NCBI RefSeq assembly: GCF_000283155.1
Contig: NW_004454216.1
Coordinates: forward strand, 6,703,493-6,767,492
Reading direction: 5' to 3'
Length of the DNA stretch: 64,000 nucleotides
Origin: Ceratotherium simum simum
Lineage: Eukaryota; Chordata; Mammalia; Perissodactyla; Rhinocerotidae
Shown here: piece after piece, positions 46,666 to 57,870 of the stretch
Layout of the letters: every line of letters starts with the position of its first letter
Position numbering within the stretch: position 1 is the first letter of the stretch
Program-made: the position numbers and the translations under genes
The notes under the pieces: model-generated
The model's database searches: none
What the model was told of the DNA's origin: nothing
The model's input: the letters and a program-made list of their open reading frames with translations, nothing else

Positions 46666-48479
46666 CTATTATATCACCAAAAATGGTGGAGAATCAACAT
46701 AATTAAATGGGTGATTCCGACCAAAACTCATTTCACCAAAAGTTTCAAATAACTGTGGCAGAAGTAAACTTTGATGCTTAAATTGTATGAATGATGCCTC
46801 TGACAAAAATTTTGTTGTATGGAATTGATATATTCTGGCCACGAACTAGCAAAATAATTGTGACTTTCCAAAATTATAGTCTTCTGAAGCTAGGAGAGAG
46901 AAACTTAAAATTGGAAAAAGCCTGGACACTTATACATTAAAAATGACAGGATGAAAAAGAAGGAGGATTGTGCTTTTCCAAATGTCAAAATTTAAAATGC
47001 TAATAAAATCCAATAAACAGGATATTTACCATGGCTACAACAACTAGCAAAGGTTAGCTTGGACAGGGACTGGGAACCATTGAAGGTGCTGAGGGACAAC
47101 AATCAATGAGAATGCCAACCCGGATGAGTTTTAATCTCATTGGCATGTGCTCAAGTCCTAGAGCTGCTTCTTTCATAGACTGAACCCAACTGTAATCATT
47201 ATTTATAAGAGTTTTTTTATGCACATATTATTTTACAACTGCTTTTTTTTTTTTTTTTGCATAGCAGAAGTTACTTTTGAATCAAATTGAGAAAACTGTT
47301 CTTACGTGATTTAACTCCAACAGTTTCCGTAAGATGACAGAATGCTCAGACACAAACAGGACCTGTCTCTACACAAATCGTAGACAGAGAGCAGAATATT
47401 CAAACATGTGTATCTTGCACTTAATTTAAGCTGCGTGGTTGGTTACCTATCTCTTTTGCAATTCAGTATAAAGTTTTATTACTGTGAAATAGAATAGGGT
47501 AGGGATTTATGTCACACAAAAATGAATTTCCATGGATGGGAACACACATGAAATAATTTAGGTAAGCAGTATGTCAAATGAAAATTTAAGATGTTAGAGC
47601 TGGTGGTTCAAAGGGAGGAAGCAAAGAGGAGGTTTGTATAATAGATGATAAATATATCACCAGGGAAAGAAAAAGGACCACGGTTGCTATCAGAAGTTAC
47701 TACTAATGTTGAAAAATTGTGGAAAACACTGAAAAATGAATTTTAGGACCAAGAAATCAAAGCAACTGATTAGATGAGAAGGAAGTCTCATTTGAATGTC
47801 AATGGAAAATATAACACTTAAAATAAATGTGAGCCCTTACAGGTATACCCAGGAATGAATGAAAACCACAGGCCTAGAGTTTCTGTAGGTTTAACCATCA
47901 GGGACTTATTTTAACTTTTCTTTGCAATGAGCAAAGCTCCTGTCACCCCTGCAAAATCCGTTTTTTCCATTGATTCATTTTTGTTTCAAAGCAGCCCAAT
48001 TGTGAGAAATAGAAAGTGAGAATGGCCACTCTCAGGACAGCTCTCTTGGTTCTCTGTGGGTTTGTAGTGTCACTCGGGTATGATGGAAGGGTAGGAAAAT
48101 CTTCTTTTTGTCATTCTGTACTTCTGCTTTTTTTGTATGTTTGTGTGAAGAAATTCATAGTAGTAGGTCTCTGACATTGAGTTACAAGAAGTCCTATTTT
48201 TAATCTGCCTTCACTTCTCTCGTCCTCAAACTTAGGCTGAAAACCTCAAAAGAACTGTAAAAACATGATAAGATTTAGAATTTAATTAGCTAATTTAGAT
48301 AAGGGACAAAGAAGAATGAGGAGAGTTTAACATAACTTGATGTCATCTACCAAGACAGGGAACACAGGAGGAGGAGGAAGAGGTTTGCCAAGAAAGGACA
48401 AGTGATGCTTTGGATTGGGGACCTGTTGTATTTAAGGTGGCTGCAAGATGTTTAGATTTTCTTAAAACAACCATAGACA
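46666..48479. other. Unassigned DNA with a T16 run and a short signal-peptide-like frame
   Basis: T16 at 47243-47258 has no recognisable retrotransposon body attached. The remainder looks single-copy. A short reading frame at 48022-48174 is listed separately. Confidence 0.4.
48022..48174 (+). other. 50-codon reading frame with a signal-peptide-like N-terminus (not called as a gene)
   Basis: The ATG at 48022 sits in a strong start context (A at -3, G at +4). The first residues are MATLRTALLVLCGFVVSLG: a short basic n-region, a hydrophobic core and a small-residue end, the layout of a secretory signal peptide. A plausible splice donor (cgg|gtatga) follows directly at about 48078, so this could be a first coding exon. 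Otherwise the frame runs to a TGA at 48172-48174 through a second hydrophobic stretch. I do not recognise the protein, and no promoter or CpG island is visible. Chance is the more likely explanation. Confidence 0.15.
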
Positions 48480-48830
48480 ATACAGGTCTGAAGTTCTGGG
48501 CTGGAGTTAGAGATTTGGGACTGGCTTGTGAGGAAGTGGTAAGTGAAGCCGTGAGACTGGATTAGATGACTCAAGCGGAAGTTGTGAGGAAAAAACTCAG
48601 AGCAGAATGCTGGGAAATTCCAATGCTTCCAGAGTGGACGAGAAAGAGCAGCCAAAGAAAAGAAGAGAGGACTATTAGAGAATAGGAAAATCAGGCCAGC
48701 ACTGAGGAAACCAAGGGCGAAGTGTTTCAGGGAGGGGCAGCGGTGAGGCCAACAAAAAATAAAACAGAAAATGTCCGAGGAATTTGGCTCAAAAGAGGTC
48801 AATACTGACACTGAGAGTAATGCACCCAAA
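48480..48830 (-). pseudogene. LINE2 ORF2 reverse-transcriptase remnant, antisense
   Basis: Translated on the minus strand, it gives SHGFTYHFLTSQSQISNSS followed by PELQT. This corresponds to the L2 segment SHGFKYHLYADDSQIYISSP..PELQT. The catalytic YADD box is destroyed (F-L-T-S in its place) and the frame is otherwise random. The nucleotide order (ggagttagagatttgggact, agtgtttcagggagg, aaagaggtcaatactgac) agrees with antisense L2. This explains the 125-codon frame at 48452-48829. Confidence 0.85.
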
Positions 48831-49399
48831 GTGCGGGAATCTGTTTGAGATGATAGTTTATAGCTGTAATTTCATGAGTGGTAGTGGTAGCCCCATATAA
48901 CTCATGACATTTTTTTAAAATCCCCTAGTTCTCATATTTCTCAATTCATCTGTTCACTTAACCCTCCCTTCGGTATTGTTTTAATGTTTCAAAATATTTA
49001 ATTTGCACTTTATTTTGGGAGCATGGCCTTTAGGAAGGCAGTACACAAAATATATTAAAAGGCTATGGTTGTCACAATAACATTTCCACACTGAAACTCA
49101 TCATCCCTGCCTTCTACCTAAATAGGACAAGACAAAATTTAGAATTTTTTTTTTAATCACAACTGCTTTTACAACCTTCTATAATTTCCAAACTAGCTAC
49201 GTTTTATAGTCAGCATTTATTCAACTAGCTAGAGTTCTGTGGGGGGTGAGAAAAGGAATAAAACATGTACCGCCCTAAAAGTTCTTAGATATCAGTAGAG
49301 AGTTCATTACAAGGTGAAAACATGGTCAAAGAGACATAAATCAAGCGTCTTAGAGGGACAGCCAATCTCTGGTTTAGGGGGTTCTTAGTTAAGGTAATA
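48831..49399. other. Unassigned DNA, possible L2 trace
   Basis: At about 49213-49330, 'cagcatttattcaactagct' may be a decayed antisense L2 end. Otherwise nothing recognised. Confidence 0.35.
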
Positions 49400-49765
49400 T
49401 TAGTTTCTATAATACATAAACCTCCAAATCTCAGTGGCTTAGTATAATAGAAGTTTCTCTTTTGCTCATGTAAAGACGGGTCGGGGATCCAGGTTGGCAG
49501 AAGCTCTGTAATCTTCAGCATGTAGCTTCCAAGGTCACCTTGGGTGTGACATCCAGCCAGAACACTAGGGAACAAAGAGAGTGATGATTGCACAGGACCT
49601 TTTGTAGGCCAGGCCTGAAGCGGTACAGGTCACTTCTGCTGATATCCCATTGACCGGAATTTGGTCACAAGGCGGTAGTCATCTACAGGGAGGGCTGGGA
49701 AACAGAGTTTAGCTACGTGCCCAAGAGGAAAGTAAGGGGTTTTTTGGATAATTAGCCAGTGACTG
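49400..49765 (-). mobile_element. Ancient interspersed repeat, probably LTR-derived, family not assigned
   Basis: 'aaatctcagtggcttagtat', 'atagaagtttctcttttgct', 'ttccaaggtcaccttgggtg', 'gtcacttctgctgatatccc' and 'attgaccggaatttggtcac' follow a mammalian repeat order I recognise (...ctcagtggcttaacacaacaaaagtttattt...cacttccgctcacattccattggccggaactagtcacatgg...). It is probably the reverse of an old LTR, but I cannot name the family with certainty. A database search would settle it. Confidence 0.6.
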
Positions 49766-51629
49766 CCTAGGGGTCAGGGAGGCCCTCTGGGGTGGGATTT
49801 AGACTTATGGACAATGAGGAGGTCGGTGGAAGAGTGAGGCAGAATGGGAATGAGGAGAGTTGAAGGAAGAATCAATTCCAGCTTCCCCTCCACGAGTAGG
49901 GCCCACAATGTTGGTAGGGACATGTTAGCTTTCAATATAAGCTCCTTAACAATATTGTTCTCTCATCTGAGAGAATTAGTCTATTTCAGAGAAAAAAAAT
50001 CTGCAATGCATAGTAGTGCACTTAACTGGATATTGACCATTAAAACAGAGAGGAATCACAGACTTTCTCCTTAAAACCCCTCATCTCAGAGATGAGAAAG
50101 AGGACCCCAGGGAGGCCGTACCCTCTGGATCTCATCCCGTGAGGCATTGTTGAAACCAAGATAGAAGCCAGGCCTCAGCTGCCATTCCAGTGCTCTTTCG
50201 GTGAGGGAGGGACAAGTTTTAGCATTTTGGGGGGGACAAGGAGAGGAGGTTAAATTTCATTCACCACAATTATGTCGAAATAACCATGGAGCTTCATCAT
50301 AAATTGTTTCTGTCATCGTATTTTAAATGCTCCTGCCAAATGAAAGGAAGTCAGCTAGTGTTGATGTAAAATTTCTTCTGTGGTAATAGTATAGTCCGTC
50401 TTTATTCCTTATGGAAAAAAATCTTGTTTTTTAATTCTGAAGAGCTGTGTATATGTCCTCTTCTTCTTGTGTCTGATGTAGACATTTAACAGTCCAAATA
50501 TACAGAGCAAAGGTAGATGAAATCAGTGTTTGCTGTTATGCTTTTACCTAATTTTAAAAGAAAGAGGGAACAAAAGGTGAGTGATGAGTGAGTTGTATGG
50601 CTATAATTGTTTGTGTTGCTTTCTTTGTTATAAAATTTTAATTGGCATGGATGCTTAAATGTATATCAAAATGCTTGTCATGGCTTTTGTACAAAAATAA
50701 ATTTGACTTTAGAACATATTTTCTGAAGAGAGAATGATAAATTATCTCAGAGCTTGTGATTCTTTACTTTCAAAAATCATAAGGTCAGTTCTCTTAATTA
50801 AAAGATAAAGAAAAGTACTCAGTGTCCCTGTAGTCAAATCATTTATATCAGGATAATCCAGTAACAAAGAAAAAAAAAAAAAGAAAAAAATTATGAAGGG
50901 AGAGATGCAATCTATCTTCAGAATAATTGGCCTAAGCATGACTTCTTCTATAGTCTCATAAGGTCCACTTCTAGAAATCTGCCATTTCAGTCCAAAAAAA
51001 TGGAAATGACACTGGATACAACAGAAAATTTGTTCTAAATTTACTCATCAGTTTTGATCATGGGGCTTAATTATTTTTTTCCATTGAATAAGAGATCTCT
51101 TATATATAAACATTCTCTTTTCCAAAACAATTAACGTGAATATATGGTTAGTTTCCAGTATAGGAAATATGTATATAAAATACTAAATTGGAATTACTGG
51201 TAAACACATATTAAGTGGTACACAGTACAGCTATGTGTATCCTCACCCCAGCCGGACAGTCTTCTCCATGTGTTTCTACAGAGGCAGATTAGACAACCAC
51301 TTTTTATACCCCTGAGGTTATGGCAAGGTATTGCGAAGACCATTAGGTAATGAAATACAGCTGAACATTTATAAAAACCAGATCTGAGAATGTCTGTTGG
51401 TAGAAGTCTAAAGATGTGTGAGTATGTGATGACAGTGCTCTACAAACCTAGATATCAAAGGGCTTCCTTTTCCCTGCAGCCCTGTGAAGTAGTGTGGATA
51501 TCGCCTTATCCACCCAATGTTTCAGCAAACAACAGAGGCTTATTGATAAACCAGCGCTGGATTGAGCGCCAGAAGCATTCTCCTTCCCATGTAACTGCCC
51601 TCCAGTGACGCTCCCATCAGATTTTTGGA
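49766..51629. other. Unassigned DNA, no gene seen
   Basis: Contains an A-rich tract at 50869-50890. No repeat family or exon recognised. The 72-codon plus frame at 51390-51608 has no known domain. Confidence 0.45.
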
Positions 51630-51644
51630 CCTGCCATCTAGTGG
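51630..51644 (-). promoter_or_regulatory. CTCF-like binding motif
   Basis: On the minus strand the sequence reads CCACTAGATGGCAGG, which fits the CTCF core CCASYAGRKGGCRSY at 14 of 15 positions (only the last base differs). No repeat family is recognised around it, although some SINE and DNA-transposon families spread such motifs. Binding cannot be inferred from sequence alone. Confidence 0.5.
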
Positions 51645-53159
51645 CCACTGCAGTAACAAGGCAATTGTAACATTTTGGTCTTCATTTGAAATCTGGAGTT
51701 TAAATGTGGCTCATCTGTGGATAAATATGGAGGCGCTTCTCCCATTAAGCTGCAGTCCCCTCCTCGTTCATTAGACACACTGCCGTTTTCATAGAGCGGC
51801 TTCAATCAGAACATTTGTTATATTCACAGGAAAAACAGATTTTTCACGCGAAATGATACACTTCCCACCTGGAATTAAAAAAAAAAGAAAGAAAGCAAGT
51901 CTTCCATTATTGAAAAGAGATCTGGAGTGGCGAAAGGAAAGGGGAGGGGGAGAAGGGAAAGCTGGAGAGCAGGCATATATTCTGTCAAGTAGTTCTACTT
52001 GTGAGACTAATTCTTACAAACTGTGCACCCAGCAGAGTAAACCTCTTATTTTGCTGCTTTTGCTCTGATCCCCCACAAAGCTGTAATGTTCTAGTTGTTT
52101 TTCCCTGTCCTATAAATCACATAGGCATTTGATATGATACACAATGTTGGCAAAGGAACAATTTACAAATGACTTAAGTAGGTAATTATTTATTAGAATA
52201 TAAGTCTATAGAAGTCTAGGTTACTGTAGCAGAACCTGGTAAGAGGTTAGTTTTGTTTCGGTGTTTCTATTATAATCCCTGGTTATTAGTTTTCCTTTTT
52301 CCAGGAACTTATGAGTGGAATGTAAAAATGCACAGTGGGCTATTATTATTATTCATTATTTGTCAAAGAAACATGAATATACAGAGCAAAGGCCAGTTTG
52401 TGAACCACGTGAGACAGTCCCCAGCCTCAAAGACCTCACAGTACAACTCTTAAGCAGGTCCTGAAAAATGCAAGACAGAATGAAAACAGATGGATGGATG
52501 ATACTTATTCAATATCTTAAATATAGAACTTAGTGGTGCAGGTGCATCTTCAGATGTTATTTGAAAGAAGAGAAAGAATATCTTGGCATTGTGTCATTTA
52601 TTCATAAATATTATAAATTTTATATTATTTGAGAAACTATTCTAAATATACAGGGCGGTTTGAAAGAAGGTGTGAAAGCCAATTCCCTCAAATGAGACAA
52701 AGGGCAAATTGAGTGAGAAGTGGGGACTGAACACAGAGAAAGTGGAGAAGAACCAACCCAAGGATGGAGCCAAGGAAAAATAAATTTCAAGGGGATACAT
52801 AAAGTTTGATGAAAAAAAATTGCAAGGATTTTTTTTTTTAAAGAAAGAATCATATCAACCAAGAAGAAAGATGATCTTGGCAACTGTGTCCTGAATATAC
52901 TAAAATTGTCAAGAGACGCCAGGAACAGTGATGGCAAAGACAATGATTTAGTTATGGAAATTACAATGCAAGGTTGTAGAATTCTCTGTGGTGGACAGAG
53001 GGCATGGTCTTGAAGATGATACAGATAAAGCAGAAAGAATAGTCAGATAGTGGGAGGGGAGTCAAGTTTGTCAGTTTGTTGAGGAAGACGGAAGTCAATG
53101 AAACTATCCAAAGAAGCCACGGTATTTTTTTGAACATCCATCATTTGTCGTACATTATA
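51645..53159. other. Unassigned DNA, single-copy-looking, then AT-rich
   Basis: 51650-51850 looks single-copy, with scattered CpGs. A purine-rich tract (A/G) follows at 51880-51970. A weak antisense L2 trace is possible at 52870-52950. No gene is seen. Confidence 0.4.
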
Positions 53160-53575
53160 TTAGTTATTATGGAGTGTACCATAGACATAAGTCAGGATCC
53201 CGGAGCCAAAAATAAAACCTATGTTCAAAATGAAAAGATAAGATGAACACATCTTAAATAATTAGGAAATATAAGGCAGCTGACATTATTAGGCATAGCA
53301 AGATTTTCAAGAAGGGAGAAATCAGCAGACCTCAGAGTAATCATGGAAAAGCCATCCAGGAGATGAGACTCACGCTGAGCCTTGAAGAATTAGTGTGTGG
53401 GGAACTGACATTAAAAACAGGGGAGAAAGATGATGAAATCATCAGGATAGGAATTAACAGGATGTTTTAGAGGAGCAGTCAAACGCCCTTACTGAGTGAA
53501 ATGGATGGTTTGAGCAGGAGAATAAAGAGAAAGTGGTAGACTGGTAAAGTGAGGCCAGCCTGTGAAACTGAGAAA
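53160..53575 (-). mobile_element. LINE2 fragment, antisense
   Basis: 'tggaaaagccatccaggaga', 'gctgagccttgaagaattag', 'gatggtttgagcaggagaat' and 'aagagaaagtggtagactgg' follow the antisense L2 3' UTR and ORF2-end order. Heavily diverged and approximate at both ends. Confidence 0.55.
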
Positions 53576-53607
53576 ATCAGGATTCATCAGCATGTGATGG
53601 GGCCGTT

Positions 53608-53910
53608 CATTAATTCCTTCTAGAAATATTTATTGAGGGTACACTATGTTTCAGGCACAAGATAGACAAGGCTTTTACCCTTAAGGAATTTACATTCTAA
53701 TGAGGGGAAATAGAACCTCCCTCCAACAAAAAGCAAACAAATAAATGAACAAGATAATTTCAGATACTGATTCGTGCCGTGAAGGACATTAAACTCAGTG
53801 ATAGAAAAGGGAGTGACTGGCAGGAGAATGTAATGGCCCAAAATGGGGAGAAAGGAGAGTAAACATGTGAAAATGGAAATTCTTAGGACTTGGAGATAAT
53901 TCAAATAGAA
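53608..53910 (-). mobile_element. LINE2 3' UTR, antisense (second copy)
   Basis: It restarts from the L2 3' terminus (gttcattaattccttctaga, aatatttattgagggtacac, tttcaggcac) and continues 'aaggaatttacattctaatg' and 'aggggaaatagaacctccct'. The restart shows it is a separate insertion from the copy just upstream. Confidence 0.7.
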
Positions 53911-54049
53911 AGGACAAAGGGACTTCACAGGTGATTTATTGTTATCTAGTTGGGGAAATTAAGAGTTTACTAATGCCAGTTACATAAACTGGGAAGGTGG
54001 AAAGTGAGGGAAAGGAAAAGTGCAGAGGAAGTAGGAGAGCTCAGTGTTC

Positions 54050-56668
54050 CCATAACCACTCCGTGTTGCAGGGATCTACGAAATCCCTGGTTGCCACTCC
54101 CAATTTTTGAAGATTTTAGTCACTGGCTCTCTAACGCACTTTCTATTTCTACCTCATCACAATTCTTGTTCATTTCAGTGTCTAAATATATAATCCTTCC
54201 AATACCTTGCCTCTCAATTCCCTGATTTGCTCATAATCTGTCCTCCACCCTACCACAGCTACTCACTCCCATGGTTATCCTTTTGACCTTTTAATTACAA
54301 CTTTTCCATAATCTCACTTTCGAACATCCCACTCTCCAACCACCACCTAATATTTTCGCAACCCAATCCCTCTATTCCTGCTATTACAAAATTCCTAAAG
54401 CCTACTAGGACCTCTAATCCATCCATTCTGTGTGTAGCCACTCAAGTTTTTACTACCTTATCTAGCTTAGATTCTGTGGACAATGATTTTAATCATTTCC
54501 TTTCGTACACCCTTAACTCCCTTGATCTTCCTTGCTTCACTGTCCTCTCCTGGCAAATCTCAACCATAGTGATCATACGCAACTCCCTACCTATTCCATG
54601 CCTACATGCCACCTGAATGTGGCTGCAGAAAAACACACAAGTAAACGGATGATTCTCTCTTTAAACTCATGATCACTCAAAGAGGCTCTTAGTACTGCCC
54701 TGCAATTATATTTTGCCTCCCTGTCCATTCGCTTTTCCATATCTCTACAAAAGTATTTCATATGTTTCGCTTTCTCAACCTTCCATCTCCTCCCCTATTC
54801 TTACTTGAGACTTGAGACTTATGACCCTCCTTCCTACTTCACTGAGAAAATAGAAGCAATCAAAAAAGAACTTGCACAAACATTCACTCTCCAGCACACC
54901 TACCCTCCCATCTGCATCCATGCCCACAAACTCTCTTTCTCTCCTATAACTATGGATAAACTCTGCATGCTCCTGCCTCAGCCCACCCCTCTGTGCATTA
55001 CATCCCACCCCCTCTCACACACTCATAAACAATGCTCCTGAAAAAGCTCCCCTCTTTCTTTTACTTTATCATTTTTTTCCTATCTACCAAATCTTTCCCA
55101 TCAGCATAAAACGTGTTGTAATTTCTGTCATCCTAAAAATACCCTCTTCTGAACCCACACTCCTCGCCAGCTACTGTTCCATTTCTTTGATTCCCATTGT
55201 AGCAAAACTTCTCTAGAAATGTCTATAATCATATAGACACTCTCTAATCCTAGTCTCTAATTCTTTCTTAATCCTTCTCTAGTTAGCTTTTGTACCCATC
55301 AATGTAATAAAACTGTTCATACTAAGATCACCAAAGATTTCCATGTTGCTAAATCCATTAACCAATTCTCAGTCTTCATCTTTCCTGATCTCTCAGCACT
55401 GTTTTACATGGCTTATTATTCTTTCTCCATTAAAACACTTTCTCCTCTTGGCTTTCAGTCCCCCACACTCACCTGATTTCTTCCTACCTCACAGGCCATT
55501 CCTTCTCAGTCTCCTTTGCTGGTATATTCTCATTTCCTCAACATGTAAACACTAGAGGGTCCTAGGGCTCAATCCTTGAACCTCTTCTCTTCTTTATCTC
55601 CACGCACTCCCTTAATATTCACACTCAAGCTTCTGGCTCAAGCTTGTATCTCTGGTCTAGGCCTTTACCCTGAATTCTAGGCTCACGTATTCAGCTGCCT
55701 ACTCAACATCTCCTAATGGGCATCACAAACTTAACATCCCCAAATGGAATTCCTTGTTTTACCCAACAAACATGCAGTCTTCCTCACCTTGGTAAATAGC
55801 ATGTCCATCCTTACCGTTGGTCAAGTCAAAAATTTATTTCTCTCCCAGCCCTTTATTTCTCTCACAAATTCAACTTATCAACAGATTCTGTAGTTCTACC
55901 TTCAAAATATATCCAGAATCTTACCACTTCCTATCCTCACCGAAGATACTCCCCTGATTCTAGCTACTATCATCTCTTGTCTGGATTGTTACAATAGCCT
56001 CCTAAATAGCTTCCCAGCTGCTGGAGTTGCCACTTACAGTCTGTTCCCAAAACGGTAACCAGAGTGATTCTTTGTAATGTATGTAACATAATTTAAGTCA
56101 GACCACATCACTCCTCTGCTCAGAACTCTCTAATGACTCCCCATCTAATCAAAAGCCAAAGCCTTTACAATAGTCCAAAAAGCCCTACACATTCAGTTTC
56201 CCCTATTACTTCTGTGTCTCCATTTAGCCCTTGACCCCTCACTCACTATTCTCAAGCTTCACTGGCCTCCTTGCTTTCCTCACCTACCATACATGATTGC
56301 ACCTCAGGGCCTTTGCACTCACTTTTCTGCAGTGCTTTCCCCAGGTAAGGCTTGTTTGCTCACTGTCTTCACGTCTTTGCTCAATTTCCACTTCTAATTA
56401 AGGCCTTTCATAACCACCATATTTAAAATTGTACCCCCTCCTTTGCTTCGTTGTTCTTCATAGCACTTATTCCCTTCAGATATATGTTTTATTTACATAT
56501 TTATTTCCCTTTGCTGTGTAATGTAAGCTCCATGATTGCAGGGTTTTGTTTTTGGGTTTTGGGGTTTTTTGTCTGTTTTGTGCTCTAAGAAATCCCCACT
56601 GTCTAGAACAGTGCCTGGCGTGTAAAGGGTGTTCAGTAAATGTTTGCTGGATGAATCGAAGAAAGAAT
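54050..56668 (+). pseudogene. Long LINE2 copy (ORF2 endonuclease/RT remnants and 3' UTR), sense
   Basis: About 2.6 kb colinear with L2. An endonuclease-side part runs from 54050 (ctctcaattccctgatttgc, ctactcactcccatggttat). A linker at 54830-55080 translates to SYFTEKIEAIKKELA, as in L2. The reverse transcriptase spans 55080-55990: FSVFIFPDLSALF at about 55370-55404 is motif A of the RT, with the catalytic aspartate after AF replaced by tyrosine at 55405. The YADD box near 55630 is lost. The 3' UTR (ctcagggcctttgcactcac, aatgtaagctccatgattgc, cagtgcctggcgtgtaaagg) ends at a tgaa-type terminus near 56668. Many stops and frameshifts; a dead element, but longer than most L2 copies. Confidence 0.9.
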
Positions 56669-56914
56669 GAGTGCTTCTTTCCCTGAATTTGCAGGTGTTT
56701 TTATTAAATGCAAAACTTAATGTTGTGGTATGGGCCCCACGATTCTCCATGGCAAAATTTTCAGATTCTTCAAAATTAATTTCAAAAGTAAGAGCACTTT
56801 ATGTAGGTTTATCTAGAGTATTAGATAGGCCACTATTTCTGTTCAGCACCCAAAGCAGCAACATCTAAAGCATTTGTTTGTTTTGTTTTTTTTCCTTTGG
56901 TAAAAGTTGATCAG

Positions 56915-57870
56915 GGAATATGGGTGTTCTAGACATAGGTAGTGACATGTGCAAAGGCTCAGAAACATAAGAGAACATAGGACAATGGACTGTTACAATA
57001 TTACAAGTGACAGATAATGGAGGTGCAGTGGGAACAAGAGACCTGGAAATGTGAGAAACGTCAATAAGTAAAAAGGTCACTGGAATTGAAAAATCTAGTT
57101 GACAGGGAAAACAAAATACTGTCTACTTTTATTAGGCTAGAAAGTGGAAAGTGATTATAAAAGAATTAGATAAAAATGGAACTTGAACATGGGGGACGTG
57201 AGTTGTAAAATTCCCTTCATAGGATATTGACTTAGAATCCCTCATTGTTGTAGTTACTATAAAAATATTCAGTGTGTTCATTGGTGACCCTGGTATCATC
57301 ATTCTGGAAGGTGTTCCCAGATCAGACCCTAACTCTCATTCTTCCAACCCCCTGACTGACAGTCGAAATAGTTTGGGTCCCAAATTTTCTACCTAGTAAC
57401 CTCACCCTTCCTGAAAGTGATTCTTCTTATTTTATACAGAAATTACTAGATTAATAAGTAGAATAATGTATATGTATATAGATAGGTACATACACACACA
57501 CAATAGTTTAAAACCCAATTAACTATAAATATTACTTTCTATGCACAAAAGCCTCCTTCGATTATTAAAAGAAATTACATTAGAATTACAAATCTGGTGA
57601 TTATTTGAGAGGTGATGAAAAAGCAAAAGAAGACTCCAGGTCTGGGGCTTGGGCAGATGGGTGAATGGTGATGCTATTTGCTCACATAGGGAACAGAGGA
57701 AAAAGAGAAACTTTGAAGGAGAAGATGATGTAGCTTTGGACATGTTGAGATATCCAATTGGAATTGTCCAATAGGTCATTTGCTATAGAGGGCTGGAGGT
57801 CAGGCGAGAACTAATAGCTTCAGATGTAGATAGGAGAGATATTGGCATATCGATGATAACTAAAACTGGG
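56915..57870 (-). mobile_element. LINE2 copy, antisense, interrupted
   Basis: It begins with L2 3' UTR in reverse ('gggtgttctagacataggta', 'gacatgtgcaaaggctcaga', then 'tggaggtgcagtgggaacaa'). After a non-matching part (about 57150-57580, including a TA/CA microsatellite) it continues with the antisense RT end ('gtagctttggacatgttgag', 'atatccaattggaattgtcc', 'gctggaggtcaggcgagaac'). The minus-strand translation (GYLNMSKA...) resembles the L2 'LNMSKTE' segment. I treat it as one disrupted copy; it could be two. Confidence 0.65.
57467..57503. repeat. TA/CA mixed microsatellite
   Basis: gtatatgtatatagatag, then TACA and a (CA)6 run, inside the gap of the antisense L2. Confidence 0.75.

Noticed and set aside
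48452..48829. 125-codon minus-strand open frame
   Set aside because: Contains a mutated L2 reverse-transcriptase segment (SHGFTYHF..., PELQT) without the YADD box. It is a transposon remnant, not a gene.
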